Assembly (NCBI GenBank): GCA_910587355.1
Contig: CAJUKF010000016.1
Location: forward strand, 1 to 51,292
Direction: 5' to 3'
Length of the DNA: 51,292 nucleotides
Source of the DNA: an uncultured Muribaculaceae bacterium
Lineage (GTDB): Bacteria; Bacteroidota; Bacteroidia; Bacteroidales; Muribaculaceae
In this document: positions 8,635 through 16,278 of the stretch, piece after piece
How the letters are laid out: the number at the start of each line of letters is the position of its first letter
How positions within the stretch are numbered: the stretch's first letter is position 1
Notes under the pieces: model-generated
What the model was told of the DNA's origin: nothing
Seen by the model: the letters and a program-made list of their open reading frames with translations, nothing else
Database searches by the model: none
Made by a program: the position numbers and the translations under genes

Positions 8635-10083
8635 TTATTTGTCTTTGAACTTGGGGAGAGTGAAGCTGAAAGCAAGTCCGCCGAGTTCGCCGTTGTATAC
8701 GTCGATGGTGCCTCCGTGGGCGAGGACGGTGTTCTGGACAATAGGGAGGCCAAGGCCAGTTCCGCCGGACTTGCGCGCACGGCCTGAGTCGATGCGGTAG
8801 AAACGGTCGAAGAGATGCGGGAGATGCTGTTCGTCTACGCCTATGCCGTTGTCGCGGAATTCAAAGTGATAAAAATCGTCGTCTTCGCCCGTGCATATAG
8901 TCTCGCACAGTGTGCCTTTGGAATATAATGCGGCGTTTTTTGCGAGATTTATAATCATGCCACGCAGCAGATTGTAATTGCCGTTGATATGGCATTCGAG
9001 GGGTATGTCGAAGTTGAATGCCATATTTCCGAGTATTTTTGATTCTTCCAAATCGCTGCCGACGGTAAAAACAAGGTCATGGAAGTTGAGGTCTTCTGTC
9101 GAGATGAGGTCCGAACCTTCGTCAAGTCGTGTGATTGCCGATACGTCGGCTATCAGATTTACGAGACGCTCAACGTGTTCTTTTGCTTTTGTGATAAAAT
9201 GCATACGGGATGCATCGTCCATAGTCGGATTGTCGATGATGGTGTCGATATATCCTTTTATTACTCCGATTGGTGTGCGCAACTCATGGTTTATGTTGTT
9301 GGTGAGCTGGCGTTTGTTTCGAGCTTTTTCCTCAATGGCATGCATAGCCACCTTGTGCTCTTGTTTCTGGCGTTCCATGGCTTGCAGGCGTTGATTGTAC
9401 ATCGTTGTGATTTGTCTGCTGATGTCGCCCAGCTCATCGTGGGGGTAGTCCATCGTGGGCAGGAAGTTGTTGTCGCTGGCTGCTCTTTCGGCAATAGAGC
9501 GGAGAATGGAGATATTGCGGCCGAAATACCGGGTCGAAATATAAGCCAGAATGGTCATGGCTACGCCTAAGAATATAAGGACAATCAAGGCGTTGCGCGA
9601 GGGCAGAGTGAATGCCATTATGTCACTGTCCACAGGAAGAGCCGTGTACACAGCCACGCGTTTGTCTGCGCTGTGTTCGCCTTTGTAGTAGAAATAGTGG
9701 TCACTGAGAAAATCGCCCGGCGAGCGGAAAGAGTCGTTCTGGTTGTCCTCATTCAGGTCGGTGCTCCTCAGGCTGATAGGTTCGCCCCAGCTCCGTGTGA
9801 GCTGTCCGTCTTTATAGACAGATACACGCAATAGGTCGTATAATGGGTTTTCGATGTAATAACGGCATATGAAGTCAACAAACTGCGTCGGGTCCGTATC
9901 GGTTTCATATGCGGCTACAATTCGTTTTGTGACGATATCGAGCTGCGAGTCGACTGTCTCTTTGCGGTACTCACGTTCGTTGGCATACTGAATGTACGCC
10001 ATGCCCAGAATTACAATCCAGAGCGTTGTGACCAGCGGAATGAACAGCTGCCACTGATAACTAATTCGTCTCCTTAAAGCCAT
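8635..10083 (-). CDS. Membrane sensor histidine kinase, 482 aa
   Basis: Two-component sensor. Transmembrane helix 1 is at about residues 11-31 and helix 2 at about 163-183, enclosing an extracytoplasmic sensor domain of about 130 residues. A HAMP-like linker (about 185-240) follows, then a HisKA domain with NINHELRTPIG (phospho-acceptor His266) and an HATPase domain. That domain has the N box (INLAKNAALYSKG), G1 box (FRDNGIGVDE), F box (LFDRFYR) and G2 box (GGTGLGLPIV). The start overlaps the 3' end of the response regulator gene by 23 bp, so the pair is translated from one message. The signal sensed is unknown. Confidence 0.93.
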   Translation of the reverse strand: MALRRRISYQWQLFIPLVTTLWIVILGMAYIQYANEREYRKETVDSQLDIVTKRIVAAYETDTDPTQFVDFICRYYIENPLYDLLRVSVYKDGQLTRSWGEPISLRSTDLNEDNQNDSFRSPGDFLSDHYFYYKGEHSADKRVAVYTALPVDSDIMAFTLPSRNALIVLIFLGVAMTILAYISTRYFGRNISILRSIAERAASDNNFLPTMDYPHDELGDISRQITTMYNQRLQAMERQKQEHKVAMHAIEEKARNKRQLTNNINHELRTPIGVIKGYIDTIIDNPTMDDASRMHFITKAKEHVERLVNLIADVSAITRLDEGSDLISTEDLNFHDLVFTVGSDLEESKILGNMAFNFDIPLECHINGNYNLLRGMIINLAKNAALYSKGTLCETICTGEDDDFYHFEFRDNGIGVDEQHLPHLFDRFYRIDSGRARKSGGTGLGLPIVQNTVLAHGGTIDVYNGELGGLAFSFTLPKFKDK

Positions 10084-10783
10084 ACCCGAATCCCTGACGG
10101 GTAACTACATATTTCTCACACTCTCCCAGCTTTTTACGCAGGCGTGTGATGTTTGTGTCTATAGTTCGGTTGGTGACAACTACGTCATCGCCCCAGACAT
10201 GTTTTATTATTTCTTCGCGTGAGTATATTTTATTTCGGTGCGTGAGGAAAAAAAGAAGAATGTCGAATTCTGTGCGCGTGAGGGTTATGGGTTCGTTGTT
10301 GAGGAAGCACTCCTTGTTGTTGCGGTCAATGCGGAGGTTGCGGAACACTACATCAGGCTCGTAGATTGATTCTTGTTCTACAAAATCCTGAGCCGAGCGC
10401 TTCTGCATGTTGTTTGAGCGACGGAGAATAGCGCGCACGCGGGCAAGAACCTCACCTATGTTGAATGGCTTGGTGATATAGTCATCAGCGCCTATGTTAA
10501 GGCCCTTTACAACACAATCCTCATCGGAGAGGGCAGAGCAGAAGAGCATTGGTATGTCTTCGGTGGCTGTCACATTGTGGATACGGTTGGCAAAATCAAA
10601 GCCTGAGAGTTCGCCCATCATAATATCGACAATAAAAAGGGAATAACTGTCGAGATTATCCATGTCAAGGGCTTCTTCGGCGCTATATGCGGTGTCGACT
10701 TCGTATCCTTCGCGTTCGAGATTGAATTTCATAATCTCGCATACGGCTTCTTCGTCATCGATAACTAAAATTTTGGTTCTCAT
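10061..10783 (-). CDS. OmpR-family response regulator, 240 aa
   Basis: DNA-binding response regulator that pairs with the kinase directly downstream. The receiver domain (about 1-120) has the acidic pocket D9/D10, phospho-acceptor Asp53 (FIVDIMMG), the conserved Ser near 90 (FCSALSDED) and Lys in YITKPF. A winged-helix DNA-binding domain follows from about residue 140 (LTRTEFDILLFFLTHRNKIYSREE; VTNRTIDTNITRLRKKLG). The last bases overlap the kinase start by 23 bp. Target genes are not evident; nothing ties it to the mannan locus. Confidence 0.94.
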   Translation of the reverse strand: MRTKILVIDDEEAVCEIMKFNLEREGYEVDTAYSAEEALDMDNLDSYSLFIVDIMMGELSGFDFANRIHNVTATEDIPMLFCSALSDEDCVVKGLNIGADDYITKPFNIGEVLARVRAILRRSNNMQKRSAQDFVEQESIYEPDVVFRNLRIDRNNKECFLNNEPITLTRTEFDILLFFLTHRNKIYSREEIIKHVWGDDVVVTNRTIDTNITRLRKKLGECEKYVVTRQGFGYGFKETN

Positions 10784-11056
10784 CGCAAAATTACATGTAG
10801 GGCGTCATGGTCGCCCGATAGTATTAAAAGTATTATTGGTGGTTGGTTTATTATATTAAGCTTATTGCGATGTAAAATTACTATTTTATGACGATACTTT
10901 ATGTTAAAGAAGGTTAAACCAACAGTCTGGGTGAACCATTTCCGACGATGACGTGTTTGAATGTCATAATTACTGATTTTGCACTGTGTTTTTTCATGGT
11001 ATTAGATTAAAGGTTAAAGATTGTCGGTTGTCGTGAGGCAGCCGCTTTTTTTATAT
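10784..11056. other. Intergenic region between response regulator and apbE
   Basis: AT-rich 273-bp gap with no convincing reading frame. It should hold the promoter of the response regulator-kinase operon and the end of the apbE transcript. A minus-strand TAATTTTG (10786-10793) matches the -7 consensus but is so close to the ATG at 10783 that it would give a leaderless message. A short imperfect direct repeat, TTGTCGGTTGTCG, lies near 11017-11030. Confidence 0.4.
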
Positions 11057-12055
11057 CTACTGCTCTACCATGTGAAAATTACTTGTGGACGCTGTGTATA
11101 ATGAATCTCCCTCTACGTATACAATAATGCCTTCGGCTTTTGCCCTTGCAAGCACAGCGAGAGCCGAATCGGGCTCGGCCGAGGCCATGCATGCAGTGGC
11201 GAGCGCATCGGCTGTCGCGCAGTCTGAGGCGAGGACTGTGGCGGCCGCAATGCGCCCTTCGACAGGATGACCCGTTATTGGGGAAAGTGTATGGCCGTAG
11301 AGCGAGCCGTCGGCGCGCCGGCGGAGATTACGGTAGTTGCCCGACGATGCTACGGCAGTTTTTTCAGGACCGAGTTCAATTATTCCGAGACGTTTATGTC
11401 CCATTCCGGATAATGGCGAATCTATCTGTATGCGCCACGGACGCCCTTTCGGGCTCAAGCCACAGGCAAGGACTTCTCCTCCGATTTCTATCATGTAATT
11501 TTGTGCGCCGAGTGCTTCAAGAGTGTCGGCCACACAGTCGATGCCGTAGCCTTTGGCGATTGACGAGAAGTCGAAAACAGTGCCGGGACTTTTGCGCGAT
11601 AACCGTCCTGTGCTGTCGATAGAGCAGCCGGCAATTCCTACAGCCATGAGAGCAGTGGCTATGGCTTCTTCGGTTGGCTCTGTATCGGTGTCGTGCGGTC
11701 CGAAGCCCCATAAATCACTGAGCGGCCCGACGGTAGGGTCATATACGCCCCCGGAAAGGGTGTTTATACGACGAGAAATCATAAAGACCCGTTTGAAGTG
11801 CTCGGAGACTGTATCGCATGTGCCGGAATTTACGAGAGCTACCGCAGATGCCGGATTGAACATCGACAATTCATTGTCAATCGTTGATAATGTTGCCTCG
11901 ATTGCCTCATCGCAGTTTTTGCTCCCGTCGTATGTGATATGATAGAGTGTGCCCCATGTCTGCCCTTCGGAGGTAAAATTATTTTGTCTGCAACTTGCAA
12001 ATGACAAAAATAATACCGAAATTAGCGGCACAACTATTAGTAATTTATATTTCAT
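11057..12055 (-). CDS. apbE: FAD:protein FMN transferase (ApbE family) lipoprotein, 332 aa
   Basis: Periplasmic flavin transferase that attaches FMN covalently to target proteins such as Na+-translocating NADH dehydrogenase or Rnf subunits. It has a lipoprotein signal (LFLSFASC, lipid Cys near residue 22). Typical ApbE segments follow in order: GQTWGTLYHITYDG, ELSMFNPASAVALVNSG, VDPTVGPL-like YDPTVGPLSDLWGFG, DFSSIAKGYGID, IEIGGEVLACG, and ASSGNYRN. Near the end it has GHTLSPITGHPV plus TVLASDCATADALAT, which carries the Mg2+ ligands. Length is normal. It is divergent from the DJ-1 gene. Confidence 0.93.
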   Translation of the reverse strand: MKYKLLIVVPLISVLFLSFASCRQNNFTSEGQTWGTLYHITYDGSKNCDEAIEATLSTIDNELSMFNPASAVALVNSGTCDTVSEHFKRVFMISRRINTLSGGVYDPTVGPLSDLWGFGPHDTDTEPTEEAIATALMAVGIAGCSIDSTGRLSRKSPGTVFDFSSIAKGYGIDCVADTLEALGAQNYMIEIGGEVLACGLSPKGRPWRIQIDSPLSGMGHKRLGIIELGPEKTAVASSGNYRNLRRRADGSLYGHTLSPITGHPVEGRIAAATVLASDCATADALATACMASAEPDSALAVLARAKAEGIIVYVEGDSLYTASTSNFHMVEQ

Positions 12056-12080
12056 CTTTAAAAATCATATTATCTATCGG

Positions 12081-12114
12081 CAAAAGTACAAAAATTATCC
12101 GGTCAGCGAACAAA
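12081..12114 (-). promoter_or_regulatory. Promoter of apbE
   Basis: On the minus strand -7 TACTTTTG (plus-strand CAAAAGTA, 12081-12088) with -33 TTTG (plus-strand CAAA, 12111-12114). The 22-bp spacer is one base longer than usual. The start of transcription would fall near 12077, about 20 nt before the ATG at 12055. Confidence 0.5.
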
Positions 12115-12215
12115 ATCCCCATGGAGATTGTTTAGTAATAAAGGTGCTATACGGAAGCGCCATACCATTTCATAATCGCAGGGAGCTTGCTCCCCTTTAA
12201 TACGCAGAGAATACT

Positions 12216-12788
12216 ATGTGTCGTTCGTTTATTTTCCTCGCTGAAGGATTCGAAGAAATTGAGGCTATTACCGTAGTTGACGTACTCCGTCGTGCGGGTA
12301 TGGATTCCAAAACCGTGTCAATCACCTCGGACCGCAGCGTGACAGGAGCTCACGGAATTACTGTCATGGCCGATATGACACTCGGAGATGCTGATTTCGG
12401 CGATGCCGAGTGGCTGATACTGCCGGGCGGGATGCCAGGCGCCACCAATCTTGTTTCAAACGAGACTGTATGCAGTCTTCTTAAAGAGCACAAGGGCAAA
12501 ATTGCTGCTATCTGTGCATCTCCAGGAGTTGTGCTGGCGCCTCTGGGTCTTCTCGAAGGCCGTGACGCGACCTGTTATCCCGGTTTTGAGGATATGTGCA
12601 AGAAAGGCGGTGCACACATGCACGATGTGCCGGTAATGGCTACCCGAGACCTGATTACCGGCAATGGTCCCAGTGCGGCCATGCGTTTCGCGCTGGCGAT
12701 AGTTGCCAACTCTCTCGGTGACGCTGCCGCCCAGCAGGTGGGCGCGGCAATGATTTTCTACCCTAAAACGATGAACTTCTATTTCTAA
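12216..12788 (+). CDS. DJ-1/PfpI (YajL-like) family protein, 190 aa
   Basis: Small cytoplasmic protein of the DJ-1/ThiJ/PfpI superfamily, linked to glyoxal detoxification or redox protection. LAEGFEEIEAITVVDVLRR at residues 8-26 contains the conserved Glu, LILPGGMPGATNL (68-80) is the second signature, and AAICASPGVVLAP (97-109) carries the nucleophile-elbow Cys100. The subfamily is that of DJ-1/YajL (about 185-190 residues). It stands alone between the apbE divergent promoter region and a strong hairpin. A short GGGAGCTTGCTCCC palindrome at 12181-12194 lies in its leader; its role is unknown. Confidence 0.88.
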   Translation: MCRSFIFLAEGFEEIEAITVVDVLRRAGMDSKTVSITSDRSVTGAHGITVMADMTLGDADFGDAEWLILPGGMPGATNLVSNETVCSLLKEHKGKIAAICASPGVVLAPLGLLEGRDATCYPGFEDMCKKGGAHMHDVPVMATRDLITGNGPSAAMRFALAIVANSLGDAAAQQVGAAMIFYPKTMNFYF

Positions 12789-12813
12789 GACGCCTCTCTC
12801 GGCTCAGATAATA

Positions 12814-12879
12814 CATTACCGATGCCTCTGCATGGCTGCATTTCCAAGACAGCTTTTGCAGAGGCATCGGTGTGTAATG
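12814..12879 (+). terminator. Long hairpin after the DJ-1 gene
   Basis: A 15-bp perfect stem ACCGATGCCTCTGCA / TGCAGAGGCATCGGT (12818-12832 with 12857-12871). The 24-nt loop holds a further GCTG/CAGC helix, and CATT/AATG extends the base of the stem past a small bulge. There is no T run, so it may be a Rho-aided terminator, an mRNA 3' end stabiliser or a structured RNA. Confidence 0.6.
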
Positions 12880-12934
12880 ATAAATATATTTTGTCTAACG
12901 AAACGAATCTGATAGAACTTTTTAGTTCTTTTAG

Positions 12935-12965
12935 TTGTGCTATTAGAACTAATTGATTATCTTTG
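12935..12965 (+). promoter_or_regulatory. Promoter of the toxin-antitoxin operon
   Basis: -33 TTG at 12935-12937, 20-bp spacer, -7 TATCTTTG at 12958-12965. The G of the -7 box is only 4 bases before the ATG at 12970, so the message would start at or next to the initiation codon. Confidence 0.7.
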
Positions 12966-12969
12966 CGAC

Positions 12970-13335
12970 ATGAATCAGCAGACAGATACCGTATCTAATC
13001 TCAGGACAATAATAAGAACTCCTGAATTTGATGAATTCTTTATGAATTTGTCAGATAGGGTTAAAGATAAGTTTCTGTATGTATTTCAAGTTATCCAAAG
13101 TGTATATAATATTTCTACAAAATTTGTAAAGCACCTGGAGAAAACAGATTTATATGAAATGCGAGTATCGGTAGGAAGTAATGAATACCGTACGATACTG
13201 TTTGCTGTCGACCATGATAATATAATAGAATCAACCAGGATTATTCTTCTGAATGGTTTTCTGAAAAAATCATCGAAAGATTATAAAAAGCAGATTGAAA
13301 TTGCACGAACAATATTAAACCGCCTACGAAAATGA
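12970..13335 (+). CDS. HigB/RelE-like type II toxin (phage Gp49-like family), 121 aa
   Basis: Probable ribosome-dependent mRNA interferase of a toxin-antitoxin pair. The pattern LYEMRVSVGSNEYRTILFAV followed by ILLNGFLKKSSKDYKKQIEIA near the C-terminus is that of Gp49-like HigB proteins, in which the Arg residues and the FLKK segment belong to the active site. The start is set at ATG 12970, the first ATG after the promoter; the frame is open further upstream only through promoter sequence. It shares an ATGA overlap with the antitoxin gene, an operon arrangement with toxin first as in higBA. Confidence 0.85.
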   Translation: MNQQTDTVSNLRTIIRTPEFDEFFMNLSDRVKDKFLYVFQVIQSVYNISTKFVKHLEKTDLYEMRVSVGSNEYRTILFAVDHDNIIESTRIILLNGFLKKSSKDYKKQIEIARTILNRLRK

Positions 13336-13655
13336 TAGAGTTAGATGAAACAAAACTGGCGCAATTGCCCACGATGAATCAGATGCTTGACGAAAAATTC
13401 GGGGTAAACGGTACTGCCGGAAGAGAGGAATTCAATGCCCGGGCCATTGCATGGTATTTCGGGACTCTTCTTCGTGACCGCAGACGTGAACTGAATCTCA
13501 CGCAAAAAGAAGTCGCAGAGAAGATTGGCCGCGAGCAGACATATATAGCAAGAGTAGAGCGAGGAAAATCGGATATACAGCTTTCGAGTTTTTTTCGCAT
13601 AGCGGCTGTTCTCGGGATTCAGTTCATTCCTACGTTTGTATCTGCTCTGAAATGA
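13332..13655 (+). CDS. HigA-like XRE-family antitoxin, 107 aa
   Basis: Helix-turn-helix protein expected to bind and neutralise the toxin encoded just upstream and to repress their shared promoter. The XRE domain is at about residues 45-100: LLRDRRRELNLTQKEVAEKIG, then REQTYIARVERGKSDIQLSSFFRI and AAVLGIQF, a classical pattern. The N-terminal 40 residues (with DETKLAQLPTMNQML) probably contact the toxin. It overlaps the toxin stop by 4 bases. The stop is 3 bp before an unrelated envelope gene. Confidence 0.87.
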   Translation: MIELDETKLAQLPTMNQMLDEKFGVNGTAGREEFNARAIAWYFGTLLRDRRRELNLTQKEVAEKIGREQTYIARVERGKSDIQLSSFFRIAAVLGIQFIPTFVSALK

Positions 13656-13658
13656 TAT

Positions 13659-14723
13659 ATGTCCAAGTATTTTAAATATTTTCTGACGGTTGTATTTGGA
13701 GCAGCGTGTGCGGTGTCTTGTGCGATAGAACCCACATGGAGCGTTGATTTCAGCTCGGTATTCGATAATCGGGAAGGTGACAACCGGTATACCGATACAA
13801 AAACGTTTTTCTTTACGAATCTTGCGCCCGAGCTGGGGCTTAAGTTCACCGAAAGTGACCGTATAGCCGGCGGTGTCGTGTGGCATCAGCCGATAGGATG
13901 CGAGTGGGACGGCCACCGTATATCTCCTACATTATATTACAGGCATGACGGCGGCGATGACAGCCCGTGGAGTTTTTCAATGGGTATGTTTCCGCGTACA
14001 CAGCTGCGCGAGGAGATGCCGGGCTTTCTGTGGAGCGACAGCATGGCCTACACGCAGCGCAATATACGCGGCCTGCTGGTACAGTACCGCGGCAGCAAGG
14101 GTTTTGTCGACGCTTACGTGGACTGGCGCGGCATGCAGACCGAAAAGCAGCGCGAGGCATTCAATATTGTAGTTCACGGACGTGTTCATCCGCGAGGGGG
14201 CGCTTTCTTTGTCGGCGGCCATGTGATGATGAATCACTTTGCGCTGCAGAAAAACGCTCCCGAAAACCAGCATATTGTTGATAATTTTGTAGTGAATCCA
14301 TATATAGGCTGGAATCTCGGGCGGCACACCGGTCTCGACAGTCTGATTGTGCGCATGGGTCCGCTTCTGACCATTGAACGCAACCGTGAGTTCTCGGAGT
14401 GGAAGACACCGGTAGGAGCCTGGGCTGAATGCACGGCGCAGTGGCGGTGGCTCGGAGTTAAGGAAGAACTGTATGCCGGAGGAAGGCAGATGCCTGATTA
14501 CCAGCCGTTCAGAAGTCTGCTCTATCAGGGCGAGCCGTACTATCAGTCAAAATATTACAGCCGCACGGATGTCTATGCCGATATTTATCGCAATGAGTTT
14601 GTGAAACTGCGTGCGTCGCTCGACTTCCATGTGGCGCAGTCGGCATTCACATTCTATCAGAGGATTATCCTCACTGTGAATCTGCCGGGAGGCGGCCGCA
14701 CCGGGCTTTTCAGGCGTAAATGA
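13659..14723 (+). CDS. Conserved secreted protein, probable outer-membrane beta-barrel, 354 aa
   Basis: I do not recognise a named family. The N-terminus (about residues 1-22, KYFLTVVFGAACAVSCA) is a signal peptide. The rest alternates polar and aromatic residues in short strands and ends with QRIILTVNLPGG, as expected of a barrel or a porin-like protein. Strand-like segments (SVDFSSVFDN, LYYRHDGG, SFSMGMFPR, GLLVQYRGSKGFVDAYVDWRG) fit that view. It starts 3 bp after the antitoxin stop, so it is probably transcribed with the toxin-antitoxin pair. A separate promoter starts after it for the mannan locus. Barrel topology is inference. Confidence 0.65.
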   Translation: MSKYFKYFLTVVFGAACAVSCAIEPTWSVDFSSVFDNREGDNRYTDTKTFFFTNLAPELGLKFTESDRIAGGVVWHQPIGCEWDGHRISPTLYYRHDGGDDSPWSFSMGMFPRTQLREEMPGFLWSDSMAYTQRNIRGLLVQYRGSKGFVDAYVDWRGMQTEKQREAFNIVVHGRVHPRGGAFFVGGHVMMNHFALQKNAPENQHIVDNFVVNPYIGWNLGRHTGLDSLIVRMGPLLTIERNREFSEWKTPVGAWAECTAQWRWLGVKEELYAGGRQMPDYQPFRSLLYQGEPYYQSKYYSRTDVYADIYRNEFVKLRASLDFHVAQSAFTFYQRIILTVNLPGGGRTGLFRRK

Positions 14724-14763
14724 CACTATTTTATCAATCTTTTGACGAATTATCTCGCAGGGA

Positions 14764-14793
14764 TTGACATATAGCCGCAAATTACTACCTTTG
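14764..14793 (+). promoter_or_regulatory. Promoter of the esterase-GH5 transcription unit
   Basis: -33 TTG at 14764-14766, 19-bp spacer, -7 TACCTTTG at 14786-14793. The start of transcription is expected near 14798, about 20 nt before the ATG at 14817. Confidence 0.75.
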
Positions 14794-14816
14794 CGGCAAA
14801 ACCGGTAATTCCTGCC

Positions 14817-16259
14817 ATGAAACTAAAATTTTTCTCTCTATCTCTCCTCTTATCTTTATGCGGTCTTTGCGCCCAAGCGCGCATAGACATGCCGCATGTT
14901 TTCTCCGACAACATGGTATTGCAGGCCGATACGGCAGCTGTCCTCTGGGGCAAAGCCACACCCGGCTCAACCGTTACTGCCCACGGCTCGTGGGGAGCGC
15001 AGTCGTCGGCGAAGACCAGTGCTGACGGACGCTGGCGCATGACAGTCTCGACTCCCGAGGCTTCGTACACTCCGTTATCGCTTACCGTCACCGACACATC
15101 GGACAACACATCACTTACGTTTAATAATGTACTTGCCGGCGAGGTATGGTTCGCATCGGGCCAGAGCAATATGGAAATGCCGCTGCGCGGCTTCTGGAAT
15201 CAGCCGATAGAAGACGGCGGCGAGCAGATAATGTTCAGCCGCAAGCTGGGCCGGGGCATACGTTTCATCACTGTGCCCAAAGCAGGCAGCTATGAGCCCA
15301 AGGAAGATATTGATGCCATGTGGGTTGAAAGCACACCCGAGAACGCAGGCGAGTTTTCGGCACTGGCATGGTTTTTCGCCACAGCGCTGCGCGACATGCT
15401 CGATGTGCCCGTGGGCATCATAAGCTGCGCATACGGCGGCAGCAAGGTAGAAGGCTGGGAGCCGGCGAGCCTTATAGCCAATTATCCCGACCGCGACATG
15501 AAAGCCGAACAGGCCGATGAGAAGATGAACGAATGGGAGCGCGTGGGCGTGATGTATAATGCCATGCTTCTTCCCGTGGCCGGATACACTCTCAAAGGTT
15601 TTCTATGGAATCAGGGCGAATCGAACGTTGGCGGCGAAAGCTATTACGGCGCCCGTCAGGCCGACATGCTCAGCCACTGGCGCGAGCTGTGGGGCAACAA
15701 AGACATGCAGTTCTACTTCGTTGAGCTTCCCGGCTGGGACTACGGCGATGTGAACGGCACCAACGCAGCTCTTTTCCGCGAGGCACAGCGCAAGGCCGCA
15801 GCCGACACTGAGGGCGCTTATATCGTGGGGACTGCCGACCTTGTTTATCCCGATGAGCCGGATGACATCCATGCGCGGAACAAGCGTCCGATAGGCCACC
15901 GCATGGCCGCGCTCGCCGCAACCCATACCTACGGTCTCAAAGGCGTGCCGCACACCTATCCCACATTCAAGAATATGGACGTGAACGGCGGCGAGGCTAC
16001 GCTCTACTTCAACGACGCCTGGCAGGGCTTCACGCCCAACGACGACCTTGAAGGCTTCGAGGTCGCCGGCGAAGACCGTGTATTCTATCCGGCCAAAGCC
16101 AACATCGACCGCAGCAATCTTTCAATCAAAGTATCATCTCCCGAAGTGAAAGAAATAAAATCGGTGCGCTACCTCTTCCGCAATTTCGTCATCGGCAAAA
16201 TCCGCGACACATACGGTATGCCTCTGATGCCGTTCCGCACCGACAACTGGGACAAATAA
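14817..16259 (+). CDS. Secreted SGNH/sialate-O-acetylesterase-like carbohydrate acetylesterase, 480 aa
   Basis: Predicted to remove acetyl groups from sugars. A signal peptide (residues 1-21, ending AQA) is followed by a small beta domain (about 25-105) and the SASA-type SGNH domain. Block I is SGQSNMEM with the catalytic Ser near 122, a middle segment is GFLWNQGESNV, and DDIHARNKRPIGHRMA holds the likely catalytic Asp/His pair. The family is known from sialate 9-O-acetylesterases and from xylan or mannan esterases. Because it shares a transcription unit with a mannanase, an acetyl-mannan esterase role in the periplasm is the best inference. No lipobox is seen. Confidence 0.85.
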   Translation: MKLKFFSLSLLLSLCGLCAQARIDMPHVFSDNMVLQADTAAVLWGKATPGSTVTAHGSWGAQSSAKTSADGRWRMTVSTPEASYTPLSLTVTDTSDNTSLTFNNVLAGEVWFASGQSNMEMPLRGFWNQPIEDGGEQIMFSRKLGRGIRFITVPKAGSYEPKEDIDAMWVESTPENAGEFSALAWFFATALRDMLDVPVGIISCAYGGSKVEGWEPASLIANYPDRDMKAEQADEKMNEWERVGVMYNAMLLPVAGYTLKGFLWNQGESNVGGESYYGARQADMLSHWRELWGNKDMQFYFVELPGWDYGDVNGTNAALFREAQRKAAADTEGAYIVGTADLVYPDEPDDIHARNKRPIGHRMAALAATHTYGLKGVPHTYPTFKNMDVNGGEATLYFNDAWQGFTPNDDLEGFEVAGEDRVFYPAKANIDRSNLSIKVSSPEVKEIKSVRYLFRNFVIGKIRDTYGMPLMPFRTDNWDK

Positions 16260-16278
16260 ATAATGAAAATTAAAGAAT

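Noticed and set aside
8635..10783. Two-component pair as regulator of the mannan locus
   Set aside because: It is 4 kb away with unrelated genes between, and is a classical OmpR pair, not a hybrid HTCS sensor.
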